Notes under the pieces: model-generated | The model's input: only the letters and a program-made list of their open reading frames with translations | Databases searched by the model: none | Told to the model about the DNA's origin: nothing | Position numbers and translations under genes: made by a program | Shown: positions 8,693-16,134 of the stretch, in pieces | Position numbering within the stretch: position 1 is the stretch's first letter | How the letters are laid out: each line of letters opens with the position of its first letter | Assembly (NCBI GenBank): GCA_019753175.1 | Contig: JAIELK010000012.1 | Location: 62,001 to 126,000 of the forward strand | Origin: Hyphomonadaceae bacterium | Lineage (GTDB): Bacteria > Pseudomonadota > Alphaproteobacteria > Caulobacterales > Aquidulcibacteraceae | Direction: 5' to 3' | DNA: 64,000 bases

Positions 8693-9772
8693 CTACTTCG
8701 CCAAAACCATGATGAACGAAAGACTGCCGCCCACAACGAACAGATCGCTGTCTCCGTCCGTCGCCAAACTCCCGCCAACAACCGCACCGTCATCACCGTA
8801 GAGGTGGTTGAATTGGCCAGACGCGATCAACACATCTGAGCCGGCTCCACCGTAGGCGATGTCGCCGATGCCGCGGCCGGTATTCAGACGATCGTCGCCA
8901 ATGCCGCCGTAAAGCCGGTCTTGCCCGTCGCCGCCGCTCAGCACATCATTGTCCACTTCGCCGTGCAACACATCGTTGCCGTCGCCGCCTTCGATCGTGT
9001 CGTCGCCAGTCCCGCCATAGGCGTAGTCGTTGCCAAGGCCGGTTTTGATCGTGTCGATGCCGGTGAAACCGAAAATAAGGTCGCGCAACAGGTTGGCCTG
9101 CGTTGTCTGCGTGTGATCAATGTTGTTGTTCACACCATCGATATCCGCCAAGCGAACAACGTCGACTTGATTACCCTCCGTATATGAGAAATTCTCTTTT
9201 AGGTACGCGTACCGCGCGCCCGTCGTCAGAAGAGCAGCGCCATAGGAGGTTCTGAAGTCGGCGATCCCCAGGTCAGCGGCCACAAGATTTTCAAAAGCGA
9301 CTGCCCCGCCGGCCTGATCGTAGTTCGCCCCATTCAGTGTCGAATCGCTGCCGGCGTCCGGATCGTGCGCGCCACCGAGGTGAGAAAGCTCATGCGCCAA
9401 CACGACACCAAGGCTGGGCGTAAACAACATCCCCGTATTGTTGAACATCCTCAGCGACCCAGTTATGGCCGCGTTGACTGTCACCAAGTCTTGATCATTA
9501 ACTGCCGCCGCTGGCTGGGTGCTGTCCTTGGCGATGAACAACGTGGCCCCTGCCGCAACCGCCGCTTCCATTGCCAGCTGCGCGTGGGCGGGCGAGTTCA
9601 CATAAATATCTTGCAACGCCGCGATGATCACTTCGATCTCATCGCTCACACCGTCGCTATCCGCATCGACTGCGCTGAAAGCACCGTAAGTTAGTCCTTG
9701 CACAGGCGTTAGCGGCCAATTCTCTCCCGCCTCAAAAAAATTGACGCTCGCCAAAAAACTTGTCCAGCTCAT
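8693..9772 (-). CDS. Secreted RTX protein with an HExxH zinc-binding motif (putative metalloprotease)
   Basis: A 359-residue protein with no Sec signal. Near residue 127 it has VLAHELSHLGGAHD, an HExxH zincin motif with a further histidine at 136; the spacing differs from the HExxHxxGxxH of serralysins. The segment VDADSDGVSDE near residue 35 resembles a calcium loop. Residues ~240-320 hold glycine/aspartate nonapeptide repeats (GGTGDDTIE, GGDGNDVLH, GGDGQDRLY, GGIGDDRLN, GGAGSDVLI), the calcium-binding RTX fold used by type I secreted proteins. It is probably exported by a type I system and may cleave proteins outside the cell. It starts 13 bp after lipoprotein B on the same strand. Only a remnant of a type I adaptor is seen nearby. 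Confidence 0.8.
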   Translation of the reverse strand: MSWTSFLASVNFFEAGENWPLTPVQGLTYGAFSAVDADSDGVSDEIEVIIAALQDIYVNSPAHAQLAMEAAVAAGATLFIAKDSTQPAAAVNDQDLVTVNAAITGSLRMFNNTGMLFTPSLGVVLAHELSHLGGAHDPDAGSDSTLNGANYDQAGGAVAFENLVAADLGIADFRTSYGAALLTTGARYAYLKENFSYTEGNQVDVVRLADIDGVNNNIDHTQTTQANLLRDLIFGFTGIDTIKTGLGNDYAYGGTGDDTIEGGDGNDVLHGEVDNDVLSGGDGQDRLYGGIGDDRLNTGRGIGDIAYGGAGSDVLIASGQFNHLYGDDGAVVGGSLATDGDSDLFVVGGSLSFIMVLAK

Positions 9773-9785
9773 GGTATCGCTCCGT

Positions 9786-10259
9786 CTATTGGCATCGTGG
9801 CGCGTCCCGGGTTCGCGTCACAGTCACGTGTCCGAGTTGCTCTCCGTTAGTCGCGTCTTGATCCGCAGATCCAAAAAGGAGCGCGTCGCCTTGCCCCTGA
9901 TACAGAGCAAAGCAAGAGCCTTCGCCCAGTCGCGGACTAATGCATACCCGATCGCTTGAGATAACGTAGCGCCCATCAACACGACCTGCATGGCCGCCAA
10001 CCGCCGCCCAATCCCCATCGCATCCAAATTCGTAAGCCGCTGCAGCATCGTCAGCTTGCGAATCTTCAAATCGGATTGTTCTTCCACGCAGCGTCCTGCG
10101 CAGTTCAACTTCACCAAGACGCGCCACGTCTTCACCAGCGACCGCATTTCTCGCCTCGTCCGGACCGCAGGATATCAACACAAGACAGGCCGCTAGGGCC
10201 GACATAATCGACCACGGATATCCGCGACGTCGTTTCGATCGCGCGAAACACCTGAACAT
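9786..10259 (-). CDS. Predicted lipoprotein, member B of a local three-copy family
   Basis: 157 residues. A basic N-terminus (SKRRRGYPW) precedes a short hydrophobic core and the lipobox LVLISC. The mature domain carries AYEFGCDGDW, DGRYVISSDRVCISP and GEGSCFALYQGQG, aligning with members A and C. The last residues include a further cysteine (DAPRCQ). It sits only 13 bp upstream of the RTX gene, so the two are very likely co-transcribed. A partner role, such as anchoring, inhibiting or assisting the RTX protein, is plausible but purely inferred. Confidence 0.7.
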   Translation of the reverse strand: MFRCFARSKRRRGYPWSIMSALAACLVLISCGPDEARNAVAGEDVARLGEVELRRTLRGRTIRFEDSQADDAAAAYEFGCDGDWAAVGGHAGRVDGRYVISSDRVCISPRLGEGSCFALYQGQGDALLFGSADQDATNGEQLGHVTVTRTRDAPRCQ

Positions 10260-10357
10260 GCCCCTTCACTCCCAGCAACGACGAACGCAACGCGTTCTCT
10301 AAAAACGACACAAAGACAAAGTCACGCTTTCGCTCTTCGTAAAAACGTGATCCCAGC

Positions 10358-10849
10358 TCATTGTTCGTCCCTCCCGTTACACTGCGATGGCGCTAACTGC
10401 ACCTCAACTAACTGGCCAAGCGCGGCGTTGGGGCGATCAGGATCGCAGGCTCGCGCAAAATACCTGCCGTCAGATCCCCGCAGCAGAATCCGACACTGCC
10501 CTGCGCCCAGTCCCGTGTAGAGGCGCCCACCTTCAATTCGATATTGGTCCGTCAGCGCTGCTCTCGTGCCAGAGACCTCGCGCCTACCGCCGGCGCAAAA
10601 CACCTCGACGTAATCGCTGTCATCCACCGATCGCATCTGATGATCAATCAATGTCTCGCCAAGCTCACTGTCACTCAGCGGCACCAAGTTACGCTCCGCT
10701 CCATCTAAGCCTGCGCCAGAAACGTCGTCTGCGGGGCGCCGCACATCCGGCGCCTCACAGGATGCCAACACTAGCGACGCCGCGACAGTCCAGTATAGCA
10801 AGCCTGTCCGCAACGCCCTCGCACCGGCGCATGCCAAAAACGTAATCAT
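10358..10849 (-). CDS. Predicted lipoprotein, member C of a local three-copy family
   Basis: About 163 residues from the ATG at 10849, which has a GGA-type ribosome site 6 bases upstream. Earlier starts at 10906 (ATG) and 10921 (GTG) would lengthen the signal to an unlikely size. The signal ends in the lipobox SLVLASC. The mature part has EVFCAGGRREV, DQYRIEGGRLYTG and GAGQCRILLRG, the same skeleton as members A and B, with a final SQCNG. It is the first gene of the leftward group C-B-RTX-A, separated from B by 98 bp of relatively AT-rich DNA that could hold a promoter. The function is unknown. Confidence 0.62.
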   Translation of the reverse strand: MITFLACAGARALRTGLLYWTVAASLVLASCEAPDVRRPADDVSGAGLDGAERNLVPLSDSELGETLIDHQMRSVDDSDYVEVFCAGGRREVSGTRAALTDQYRIEGGRLYTGLGAGQCRILLRGSDGRYFARACDPDRPNAALGQLVEVQLAPSQCNGRDEQ

Positions 10850-10988
10850 CGCAAATCCTATCCGAGCTGCGCGATAGCCTCCGCTTCCGTCGTCGTCATG
10901 TTTCATGGATGTACGTCCCACCTACCAAGCGCGAAGCCAAATACAGCCGCGCGCGCTTCAATCCGCGGTCGCGCCGATCGCCCGAAAG

Positions 10989-11171
10989 CTACAGTGAGCC
11001 GCCGACACGCACGGACGCCGCCATTCCTGCGACCAAAGAAAGCGCGCCGTCTAACAAGACCCGACTCAGCAGAAAGCTCTCGACTGCGCGGGCCGTCGTC
11101 GCCCCTCCACACGGTACATGGTCGAGCCATGGTTCGAGCCAGCGGGTCGGGAGTCGAGTTGCGCTAGACAT
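10989..11171 (-). CDS. Small hypothetical protein with one hydrophobic segment
   Basis: A 60-residue frame from an ATG at 11171, 7 bp downstream of the HlyD fragment and on the same strand. It ends with a hydrophobic stretch (LLSRVLLDGALSLVAGMAAS) that could be a membrane segment. It could be a piece of a decayed type I secretion gene or a chance frame; I do not recognise it. The rest of 10850-11178 shows no other convincing gene. Confidence 0.22.
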   Translation of the reverse strand: MSSATRLPTRWLEPWLDHVPCGGATTARAVESFLLSRVLLDGALSLVAGMAASVRVGGSL

Positions 11172-11178
11172 CCTACAA

Positions 11179-11535
11179 TTACCTCTCCCTCCCCGCTTCC
11201 TCGACGCGGCGTTGCAGCGGCGAGAGCAGAAATTCGATGATGCGGCGGCGGCCGGTTTTGATTTCTGCGGTCACAGCGAGTCCTGCCGACAGCGCTTGCG
11301 CGCGGCCGTCGACGCTAATGGAGAATTGCGACAACTCAACCCGCGCTGGAAACACTAATCCCAGATTTTCGTCCTGGATCGCATCGCGCGACAGAAACGT
11401 GAGCCCGCCTTCGACGACGCCGTAACGCGTGAACGGAAACGCCTCCAATTTCACGCGCACGTCCTGGCCTTCACGCACGAAACCGACATCGCGGTTTAAG
11501 ACCATCGCATCGACGGCGAGCCTTCGATCACCGGA
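11179..11535 (-). pseudogene. C-terminal fragment of a HlyD-family type I secretion adaptor
   Basis: The leftward frame gives LAVDAMVLNRDVGFVREGQ, then VRVKLEAFPFTRYGVVEGG, VFPARVELSQ and AVTAEIKTGRRRIIEFLL-SPLQRRV. This is the beta-barrel and C-terminal end of membrane fusion proteins of type I secretion, including the terminal (E)IKTGxRRxIEFLLSPL signature. The frame closes with TGA at 11536-11538 and nothing upstream resembles the remaining ~300 residues (coiled coil, lipoyl domain, membrane anchor). So the gene is truncated to roughly its last 110-120 codons. It suggests a type I exporter once accompanied the RTX gene ~1.4 kb away. Confidence 0.72.
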
Positions 11536-11682
11536 TCACTGAGGTGACAAACACCCACGCCCAAGGTGGCGTAATTGATCGAGCGGGGGCGACTGGGCGT
11601 GTGTCACCCGCGGCATTCATTTGCCGATCGCGCGCTCCGCAACCGATTGCTCCGCCCCGCGCCAGCCCATACAGTGCCGCCC

Positions 11683-12003
11683 ATGACCCGCACTGGCTAT
11701 TTCCTGCGCCTCGCTTTTTCGGTCGCGATCGATCTGGTCGATTTCACGCTCGGGCGGATCCCGGTGTTCGGAACCGTCAACGAAGGTGTGGGCACGGCGG
11801 TGCTGTTCATGATGTGGGGGCCGATGGGGCTCGCCAATCTCTGGGAGCTCGCCGACTTCACCGAGCAAGCGGACGGCTTCATTCCCACCGCGACGCTGAT
11901 CGCGCTTTTCGTCGGCTGGCGCGAGGGGCATCTGTTCGGCAAAACGCGCGGAGCGCCGGCTGAAGCGGCGATGCGGATCGAAGCCGCGAGCGGGGAGCGT
12001 TGA
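11683..12003 (+). CDS. Hypothetical small membrane protein
   Basis: 106 residues starting MTRTGYFLRLAFSVAIDL. There are two hydrophobic stretches (around residues 7-25 and 35-55, the latter including GTAVLFMMWGPMGLANLWEL), then ATLIALFVGWREGHLFGK. This fits a small inner-membrane protein with two or three helices. I do not recognise a named family. The ATG at 11683 is preferred over an earlier one at 11575, whose extra 36 residues look non-coding. It is followed by the second copy of the paired-hairpin repeat. Confidence 0.55.
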   Translation: MTRTGYFLRLAFSVAIDLVDFTLGRIPVFGTVNEGVGTAVLFMMWGPMGLANLWELADFTEQADGFIPTATLIALFVGWREGHLFGKTRGAPAEAAMRIEAASGER

Positions 12004-12028
12004 GCGTGACGTCTCAGGCTAAAGCACT

Positions 12029-12133
12029 CCCCTCCCCCTTGCGGGGAGGGGGCAGGGGGAGGGGGTGCAAACGCCAACCTGTACAGGTTGGCGCCGCCAC
12101 CCCCCACCCTATCCTCCCCCGCAAGGGGGGAGG
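12029..12133. repeat. Paired GC-rich hairpins (REP-like), copy 2, with a central palindrome
   Basis: The left hairpin has the arm CCCCTCCCC at 12029-12037, loop CTTGC, and its complement at 12043-12051. The right hairpin has the arm CCTCCCCC at 12113-12120, loop GCAAG, and its complement at 12126-12133. Loops and layout match the copy at 3562-3708. Between them, 12072-12093 is a perfect 22-bp palindrome with half-site CGCCAACCTGT. It fills most of the 223-bp gap between two rightward genes; nothing else is seen in that gap. Confidence 0.75.
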
Positions 12134-12226
12134 GGCGCTAATTCCAAGATTTTTGTACAAGACATCGGTCGCTCTCGCTGCCCGCCCTAGCGAAAGGGCG
12201 CTTGCTGCTAGCATGGAATTCCCCAC

Positions 12227-13084
12227 ATGACTTGGGCTCTCGCCCTGCACGGCGGCGCCGGCGCGATCGCCGAGCGCCTATACAAGCACGAAGAACAACA
12301 TATGGCGGCGCTGCTCGAAAGCGGCGCAGCGATGCTAACGCGCGGTTTGAGCGCGCTCGACGTCGTCACCGAAATGGCGGAAGCGCTGGAGGCGTGCGGC
12401 CTGCACCAAGCTGGCAAGGGCTCGGCCCCCAATGCCGCGGGCGATGTCGAGCTGGACGCATCGATCATGGACGGGCCGACCCGGCGCGCTGGCGCGGTGG
12501 CGGCTCTGCGCGGTTTTCTTTCCCCGGTGCGGGTGGCGCGCGGGGTGATGGAGCACACCGCGCACGTGCTGCTGGTGGGCGAAGGCGCAGAAGCTTTTGC
12601 GGCGGCGCAGAACTTCGCTCGGGTCGCCGATCCGGCAAGCTATTACGTCACCGCCGCCAGCGGCATGGCGAGCGCTAACACCGGCACCATCGGCGCGGTC
12701 GCGCTTGATGCGCGTGGCCGGCTCGCCGCGGCGACCTCGACCGGCGGGCTGCAGGGCAAATTGCCGGGCCGCGTCGGCGACACGCCGATCATCGGCGCCG
12801 GGTGTTGGGCCGACGAGCGCGCGGCGGTGTCGTGCACCGGGCTTGGCGAGTACTTCATGCGCGTCAACGCTGCGGCCGACGTGTCCGCGCGCATCGCCTA
12901 TGCAGGCGCAAGCTTGCACGATGCGGCGAATGCGGTGATCGAAGACGTACGTCAGCTTGGCGGCACTGGCGGGCTGATCGCCGTCGATCGCTTGGGCAAT
13001 GTCGCCGCACCGTTCGTGAGCCAAGGCATGAAACGCGGCATCGCGACCTCGTCGGGCCGGCGCGAAGTGAAGACGTTTCTGTAG
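12227..13084 (+). CDS. iaaA: Isoaspartyl peptidase / plant-type L-asparaginase (Ntn hydrolase)
   Basis: 285 residues of the EcAIII/IaaA family, made as a precursor that cuts itself before a threonine. The opening ALALHGGAGAI, the GKGSAPNAAGDVELDASIMDG block and the autocleavage/nucleophile site in ANTGTIGAVALD (T154) are all present, followed by STGGLQGKLPGRVGDTPIIGAG. The enzyme removes isoaspartyl dipeptides and may hydrolyse asparagine in the cytoplasm. The ATG at 12227 gives the natural N-terminus. The lipoprotein gene starts 12 bp after its end. Confidence 0.92.
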   Translation: MTWALALHGGAGAIAERLYKHEEQHMAALLESGAAMLTRGLSALDVVTEMAEALEACGLHQAGKGSAPNAAGDVELDASIMDGPTRRAGAVAALRGFLSPVRVARGVMEHTAHVLLVGEGAEAFAAAQNFARVADPASYYVTAASGMASANTGTIGAVALDARGRLAAATSTGGLQGKLPGRVGDTPIIGAGCWADERAAVSCTGLGEYFMRVNAAADVSARIAYAGASLHDAANAVIEDVRQLGGTGGLIAVDRLGNVAAPFVSQGMKRGIATSSGRREVKTFL

Positions 13085-13096
13085 GAGAATACGCCC

Positions 13097-13393
13097 ATGC
13101 GAACGCTCATCTCAGCCATCGCACTGCTTGCGCTCTCGGCGTGCGCCACAGCCGGGACGGTAGGCAACCGCATGGACTGGCGTTGCGATGGCGGCGCGGC
13201 GTTTTCAACGCAAATCAAGACAGACGGCCATGCGGAAGTGTTCGCCGGCGGACAAGTATACGCCCTGCCCCACGTGGCGGCTGCTTCGGGCGCGCGCTAT
13301 GCAGAAGGCAGCGTCGAGTATTGGGAGCGCGGCGGGCAAGCGACGCTGACCGGCGCGCGCGGCGGACCCTATGAAAACTGCCGGAGGCGATGA
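13097..13393 (+). CDS. MliC-like lipoprotein, first of a tandem pair
   Basis: 98 residues with the lipobox LLALSAC and a mature part containing MDWRCDGGAAFSTQI, a central valine-rich strand, SGARYAEGSVEYWERGGQATL and a final cysteine. This cysteine-bracketed small beta fold resembles the MliC (membrane-bound lysozyme inhibitor) family: cysteine near the start, Y..G...YW.rGG.a.L towards the end. A role in blocking host or rival lysozyme is therefore possible but not proven. It overlaps the next gene by 4 bp (ATGA), and that gene is a clear paralogue. Confidence 0.7.
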   Translation: MRTLISAIALLALSACATAGTVGNRMDWRCDGGAAFSTQIKTDGHAEVFAGGQVYALPHVAAASGARYAEGSVEYWERGGQATLTGARGGPYENCRRR

Positions 13394-13710
13394 TGAGATC
13401 ATTGATCGTTGTGACAGCGGCGCTGATCGCACTGAGCGCGTGTCAGAACGCCGGCGGCCTTGGCGAAGGCGAGCGGCTGAACTGGAACTGCGCCGACGGC
13501 AAGAGCTTCAGCCTGCGCGCTGTCGCGGATGGCGTCGAGGTATTCGCGGCGGGCCAAACTCACCGACTGGCGCGCGTCGAGGGCGGCCAATACTCCAACG
13601 GCGCGGTGACCTACAGTGAGAATGGCGAAGTGGCGCTGACCGGCCTCGCCAGCGGCCCTTACGAACGCTGCCGACGGGCGCGCGGCGATTGGTGGTTGGA
13701 TTTGTGGTGA
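13390..13710 (+). CDS. MliC-like lipoprotein, second of a tandem pair
   Basis: 106 residues, lipobox LIALSAC. The mature region (LNWNCADGKSFSLRA, QYSNGAVTYSENGEVALTG, GPYERC) aligns over its whole length with the preceding protein (WRCDGGAAFS, RYAEGSVEYWERGGQATLTG, GPYENC), so the pair arose by tandem duplication. A C-terminal extension, RRARGDWWLDLW, is unique to this copy. It overlaps the upstream gene by 4 bp and the downstream gene by 1 bp, so all are translationally coupled. A lysozyme-inhibitor-like role is inferred from the family resemblance only. Confidence 0.7.
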   Translation: MMRSLIVVTAALIALSACQNAGGLGEGERLNWNCADGKSFSLRAVADGVEVFAAGQTHRLARVEGGQYSNGAVTYSENGEVALTGLASGPYERCRRARGDWWLDLW

Positions 13711-14066
13711 TGCGCCGCTGGCTTGTGATCGTCGGCGGCGCCGTAGCGGCGCTGGTTTTGGCGGCTTGGACGTTCTCCTTGCTCACCGGCGTCGGCGTGC
13801 TTGTGCGGTTTGGCGAGTACATGGACTACGAGGCGTATGGCTTTGAGCCGAACCCGAGCACCACCTATCAGCCGATTGGCGTCGAATGCTCGTACCTCAC
13901 CCACAACGCTGTACGCAGAGTGCTGTTCGTTGACACGTCAGAGCTTGACGTTTTGCAGCGTGCCATGGACCGCGGGGAAGACGTCGATCCAGGCCTGGAT
14001 GACGCGGTGCGAATCGACAGCTGGTACAAAGCAAGTTGCCCTCTCTTCCATCAAGCGGCGGGCTGA
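13710..14066 (+). CDS. Hypothetical single-pass membrane protein
   Basis: 118 residues: one N-terminal hydrophobic segment (WLVIVGGAVAALVLAAW) and a short soluble domain with two cysteines (GVECSYLTH and ASCPLFH) that could form a disulfide in the periplasm. I do not recognise the family. The ATG at 13710 shares one base with the stop of the preceding lipoprotein gene, and its own stop overlaps the next ATG by one base, so it belongs to the same tightly packed run. Confidence 0.55.
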   Translation: MRRWLVIVGGAVAALVLAAWTFSLLTGVGVLVRFGEYMDYEAYGFEPNPSTTYQPIGVECSYLTHNAVRRVLFVDTSELDVLQRAMDRGEDVDPGLDDAVRIDSWYKASCPLFHQAAG

Positions 14067-14575
14067 TGCGCGGTTATTTCGGCATTGGCGCAGAGGACAT
14101 CTCCAAGCCGATGAACCTCGGCGCGCTGATGCGCACCGCACATGCGTTCGGCGCGAGCTTCTTCTTCACCATCAACGCGCACCCCAAGGTGCGCGAGGCC
14201 TACCATGCCGACACCTCGCGCACCTTCGACCATGTGCCCTACTACCAGTGGGACAGTCCTGATGCGCTGCTGCTGCCGAAAGGGTGCGCGCTGATCGGCG
14301 TCGAGCTCACCGACGATGCCGTCGCGCTGCCGCGCTTCATGCATCCGCAGGCGGCGGCCTATGTGCTCGGGCGCGAGCGCGGCTCGCTCTCGCCGGCGCT
14401 CATCGCGCGTTGCCAGCACGTGGTGAAAATCCCGACCAAGTTCTGCGTCAATGTCGGGCTCGCGGGCGCCATCGTCATGTACGACCGCCTGCTGGCGCTC
14501 GGCGGCTACCCGGCGCGGCCGATCATGCCCGGCGGGCCGGCGCTGGAGATGACGGAGAAGCCGCGGAGGCGCTGA
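14066..14575 (+). CDS. SpoU/TrmH-family RNA methyltransferase
   Basis: 169 residues with the three SpoU motifs in order: NLGALMRTAHAFGA (motif 1), VLGRERGSLSP (motif 2) and NVGLAGAIVMYDRLL (motif 3). These form the knotted SAM-binding site of 2'-O-ribose methyltransferases. It is a bare catalytic domain without an RNA-binding extension, so the target (tRNA or rRNA position) cannot be read. TrmL-like enzymes have the same size. The ATG at 14066 overlaps the stop of the upstream gene by one base. Confidence 0.88.
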   Translation: MRGYFGIGAEDISKPMNLGALMRTAHAFGASFFFTINAHPKVREAYHADTSRTFDHVPYYQWDSPDALLLPKGCALIGVELTDDAVALPRFMHPQAAAYVLGRERGSLSPALIARCQHVVKIPTKFCVNVGLAGAIVMYDRLLALGGYPARPIMPGGPALEMTEKPRRR

Positions 14576-14576
14576 G

Positions 14577-14825
14577 CTAAGCTTGCGGCTTCCGCAGCGC
14601 CGGCCATTGCGCGAATGCGAACCAGGCTTGCAGGGCAAGCACGATCACAATGCCGACGACAGGCACGAACACCGCCAGATTGATCAGCGCCAGAGCGCCT
14701 GGAAAGCCAGCCTTGGAGAACACCCTCCACTGCAGAAAGACCCAGAACACAAACGCCCCCAACGCGATTGCGAAGGTGGCGACCCACATCGCACCTGCGT
14801 ATTCTGGACCCCAAATGTCGGTCAT
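14577..14825 (-). CDS. Small two-helix membrane protein of unknown function
   Basis: 82 residues with two hydrophobic helices (WVATFAIALGAFVFWVFL and ALINLAVFVPVVGIVIVLAL), then FAFAQWPALRK. The pattern is that of small inner-membrane proteins that often sit beside larger transporters, but nothing around it supports a partner. It ends one base after the stop of the convergent methyltransferase gene. Confidence 0.55.
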   Translation of the reverse strand: MTDIWGPEYAGAMWVATFAIALGAFVFWVFLQWRVFSKAGFPGALALINLAVFVPVVGIVIVLALQAWFAFAQWPALRKPQA

Positions 14826-14948
14826 GGCTTCCTCCTAGCTTGCGGGTGCGAGTCTTAACCACCGCGGAAGGCATCGGGAACGGCTTTTGGACCCGCATCG
14901 GTGGGGCGAACTATTGCAGCGTGCGCAAGCGCTCCCCATAACCCGCGC

Positions 14949-16085
14949 GTGCATAGCGCCTCCTCCAAGCCCTCCCTCGCCGGGCTCGGCAAAGCCGAGC
15001 TCGCCGAAAAGCTGATTGCCGTCGGCGTCGAGCCGCGCAAAGCCAAGATGCGCGCCGAGCAGCTGTGGCGCTGGATCTACCATTACGGCGTCACCGACTT
15101 CGCGGCGATGACCAACGTCGCCAAGGCGCTGCGCGCCACGCTCGCAGAACATTACTCGCTCGCCCGGCCGGAGATCGTCACCGCGCAGGTGAGCCAGGAC
15201 GGCACGCGCAAATGGCTGATCCGGTTTGCGCCCGGCGTCGAAGGCGAAGCGGTGTTCATCCCCGATGTCGGGCGTTCGGGCGCGCTTTGCGTCAGCTCCC
15301 AGGTCGGCTGCACGCTCAATTGCACCTTCTGCCATACCGGCACGCAGAAGCTCGTGCGCAATCTCACCGCCGCCGAAATCGTCGCGCAAGTGATGATCGC
15401 GCGCGATGCGCTCGGGGAATGGCCGACGCCAGAGCGCCCGCTCAACGATGGTGAGCGCGCGCTCACCAATATCGTGTTCATGGGCATGGGCGAGCCCTTG
15501 TACAATTTGGACAATGTCGCCGCTGCGATCGACACCATATCCGACGGCGACGGCATCTCCATTTCACGCCGGCGAATCACCGTGAGCACCGCGGGCGTCG
15601 CGCCGCGTATCAAGGAGCTAGGCGAACGCACCGGGGCGATGTTGGCGATCTCGCTGCACGCCACCAATGACGAGCTGCGCAACCAGCTGGTGCCGCTGAA
15701 CAAGAAGTACAACCTCGAAGAGCTGTTCGCGGCGATCCGCACCTATCCTTCGCTCGGCAACGCCAAGCGCGTGACGTTCGAGTACGTGATGCTCAAGGGC
15801 GTGAACGACACGCTGCCCGAAGCGAAAGCGCTGGTAAAGCTGCTCGCCGGCATTCCGGCCAAGATCAATTTGATCCCGTTCAATCCGTGGCCCGGCGCGC
15901 CCTACGAGTGCTCGGATTGGGAGACGATCGAGAAATTCGCCGAAGTGCTCAACCGCGCCGGCTATTCCTCGCCCATCCGCACCCCGCGCGGCCGCGACAT
16001 CCTCGCCGCCTGCGGACAATTGCGGAGCGAGAGCGTCAAGGTGCGCGCGAGCGAGCGGGCGAAGGCAGAGGCGACGCCGCAATAG
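14949..16085 (+). CDS. rlmN: Dual-specificity 23S rRNA/tRNA adenine-C2 methyltransferase
   Basis: A radical-SAM enzyme that methylates A2503 of 23S rRNA and A37 of some tRNAs. From the GTG at 14949 the protein has 378 residues. The [4Fe-4S] ligands are in [13 protein letters not shown] (C121, C125, C128), preceded by [11 protein letters not shown]. Further family blocks are [30 protein letters not shown] and, near the end, ILAACGQL with the conserved catalytic cysteine. An earlier GTG at 14901 only adds residues unlike the family. Confidence 0.94.
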   Translation: MHSASSKPSLAGLGKAELAEKLIAVGVEPRKAKMRAEQLWRWIYHYGVTDFAAMTNVAKALRATLAEHYSLARPEIVTAQVSQDGTRKWLIRFAPGVEGEAVFIPDVGRSGALCVSSQVGCTLNCTFCHTGTQKLVRNLTAAEIVAQVMIARDALGEWPTPERPLNDGERALTNIVFMGMGEPLYNLDNVAAAIDTISDGDGISISRRRITVSTAGVAPRIKELGERTGAMLAISLHATNDELRNQLVPLNKKYNLEELFAAIRTYPSLGNAKRVTFEYVMLKGVNDTLPEAKALVKLLAGIPAKINLIPFNPWPGAPYECSDWETIEKFAEVLNRAGYSSPIRTPRGRDILAACGQLRSESVKVRASERAKAEATPQ

Positions 16086-16134
16086 CGCGTGCGTAACCGG
16101 GACGAAGCCGTTAAACTCGCCGCCCGGAGGGGAC

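Noticed and set aside
8693-9772. Calling the RTX protein a serralysin
   Set aside because: The HExxH motif lacks the HExxHxxGxxH spacing and no Met-turn is evident, so only a general zincin-motif label is justified.
11544-11963. A 139-codon rightward open frame over 11544-11963
   Set aside because: It overlaps the better membrane-protein frame starting at 11683 and reads as frame-shifted Arg-rich text.
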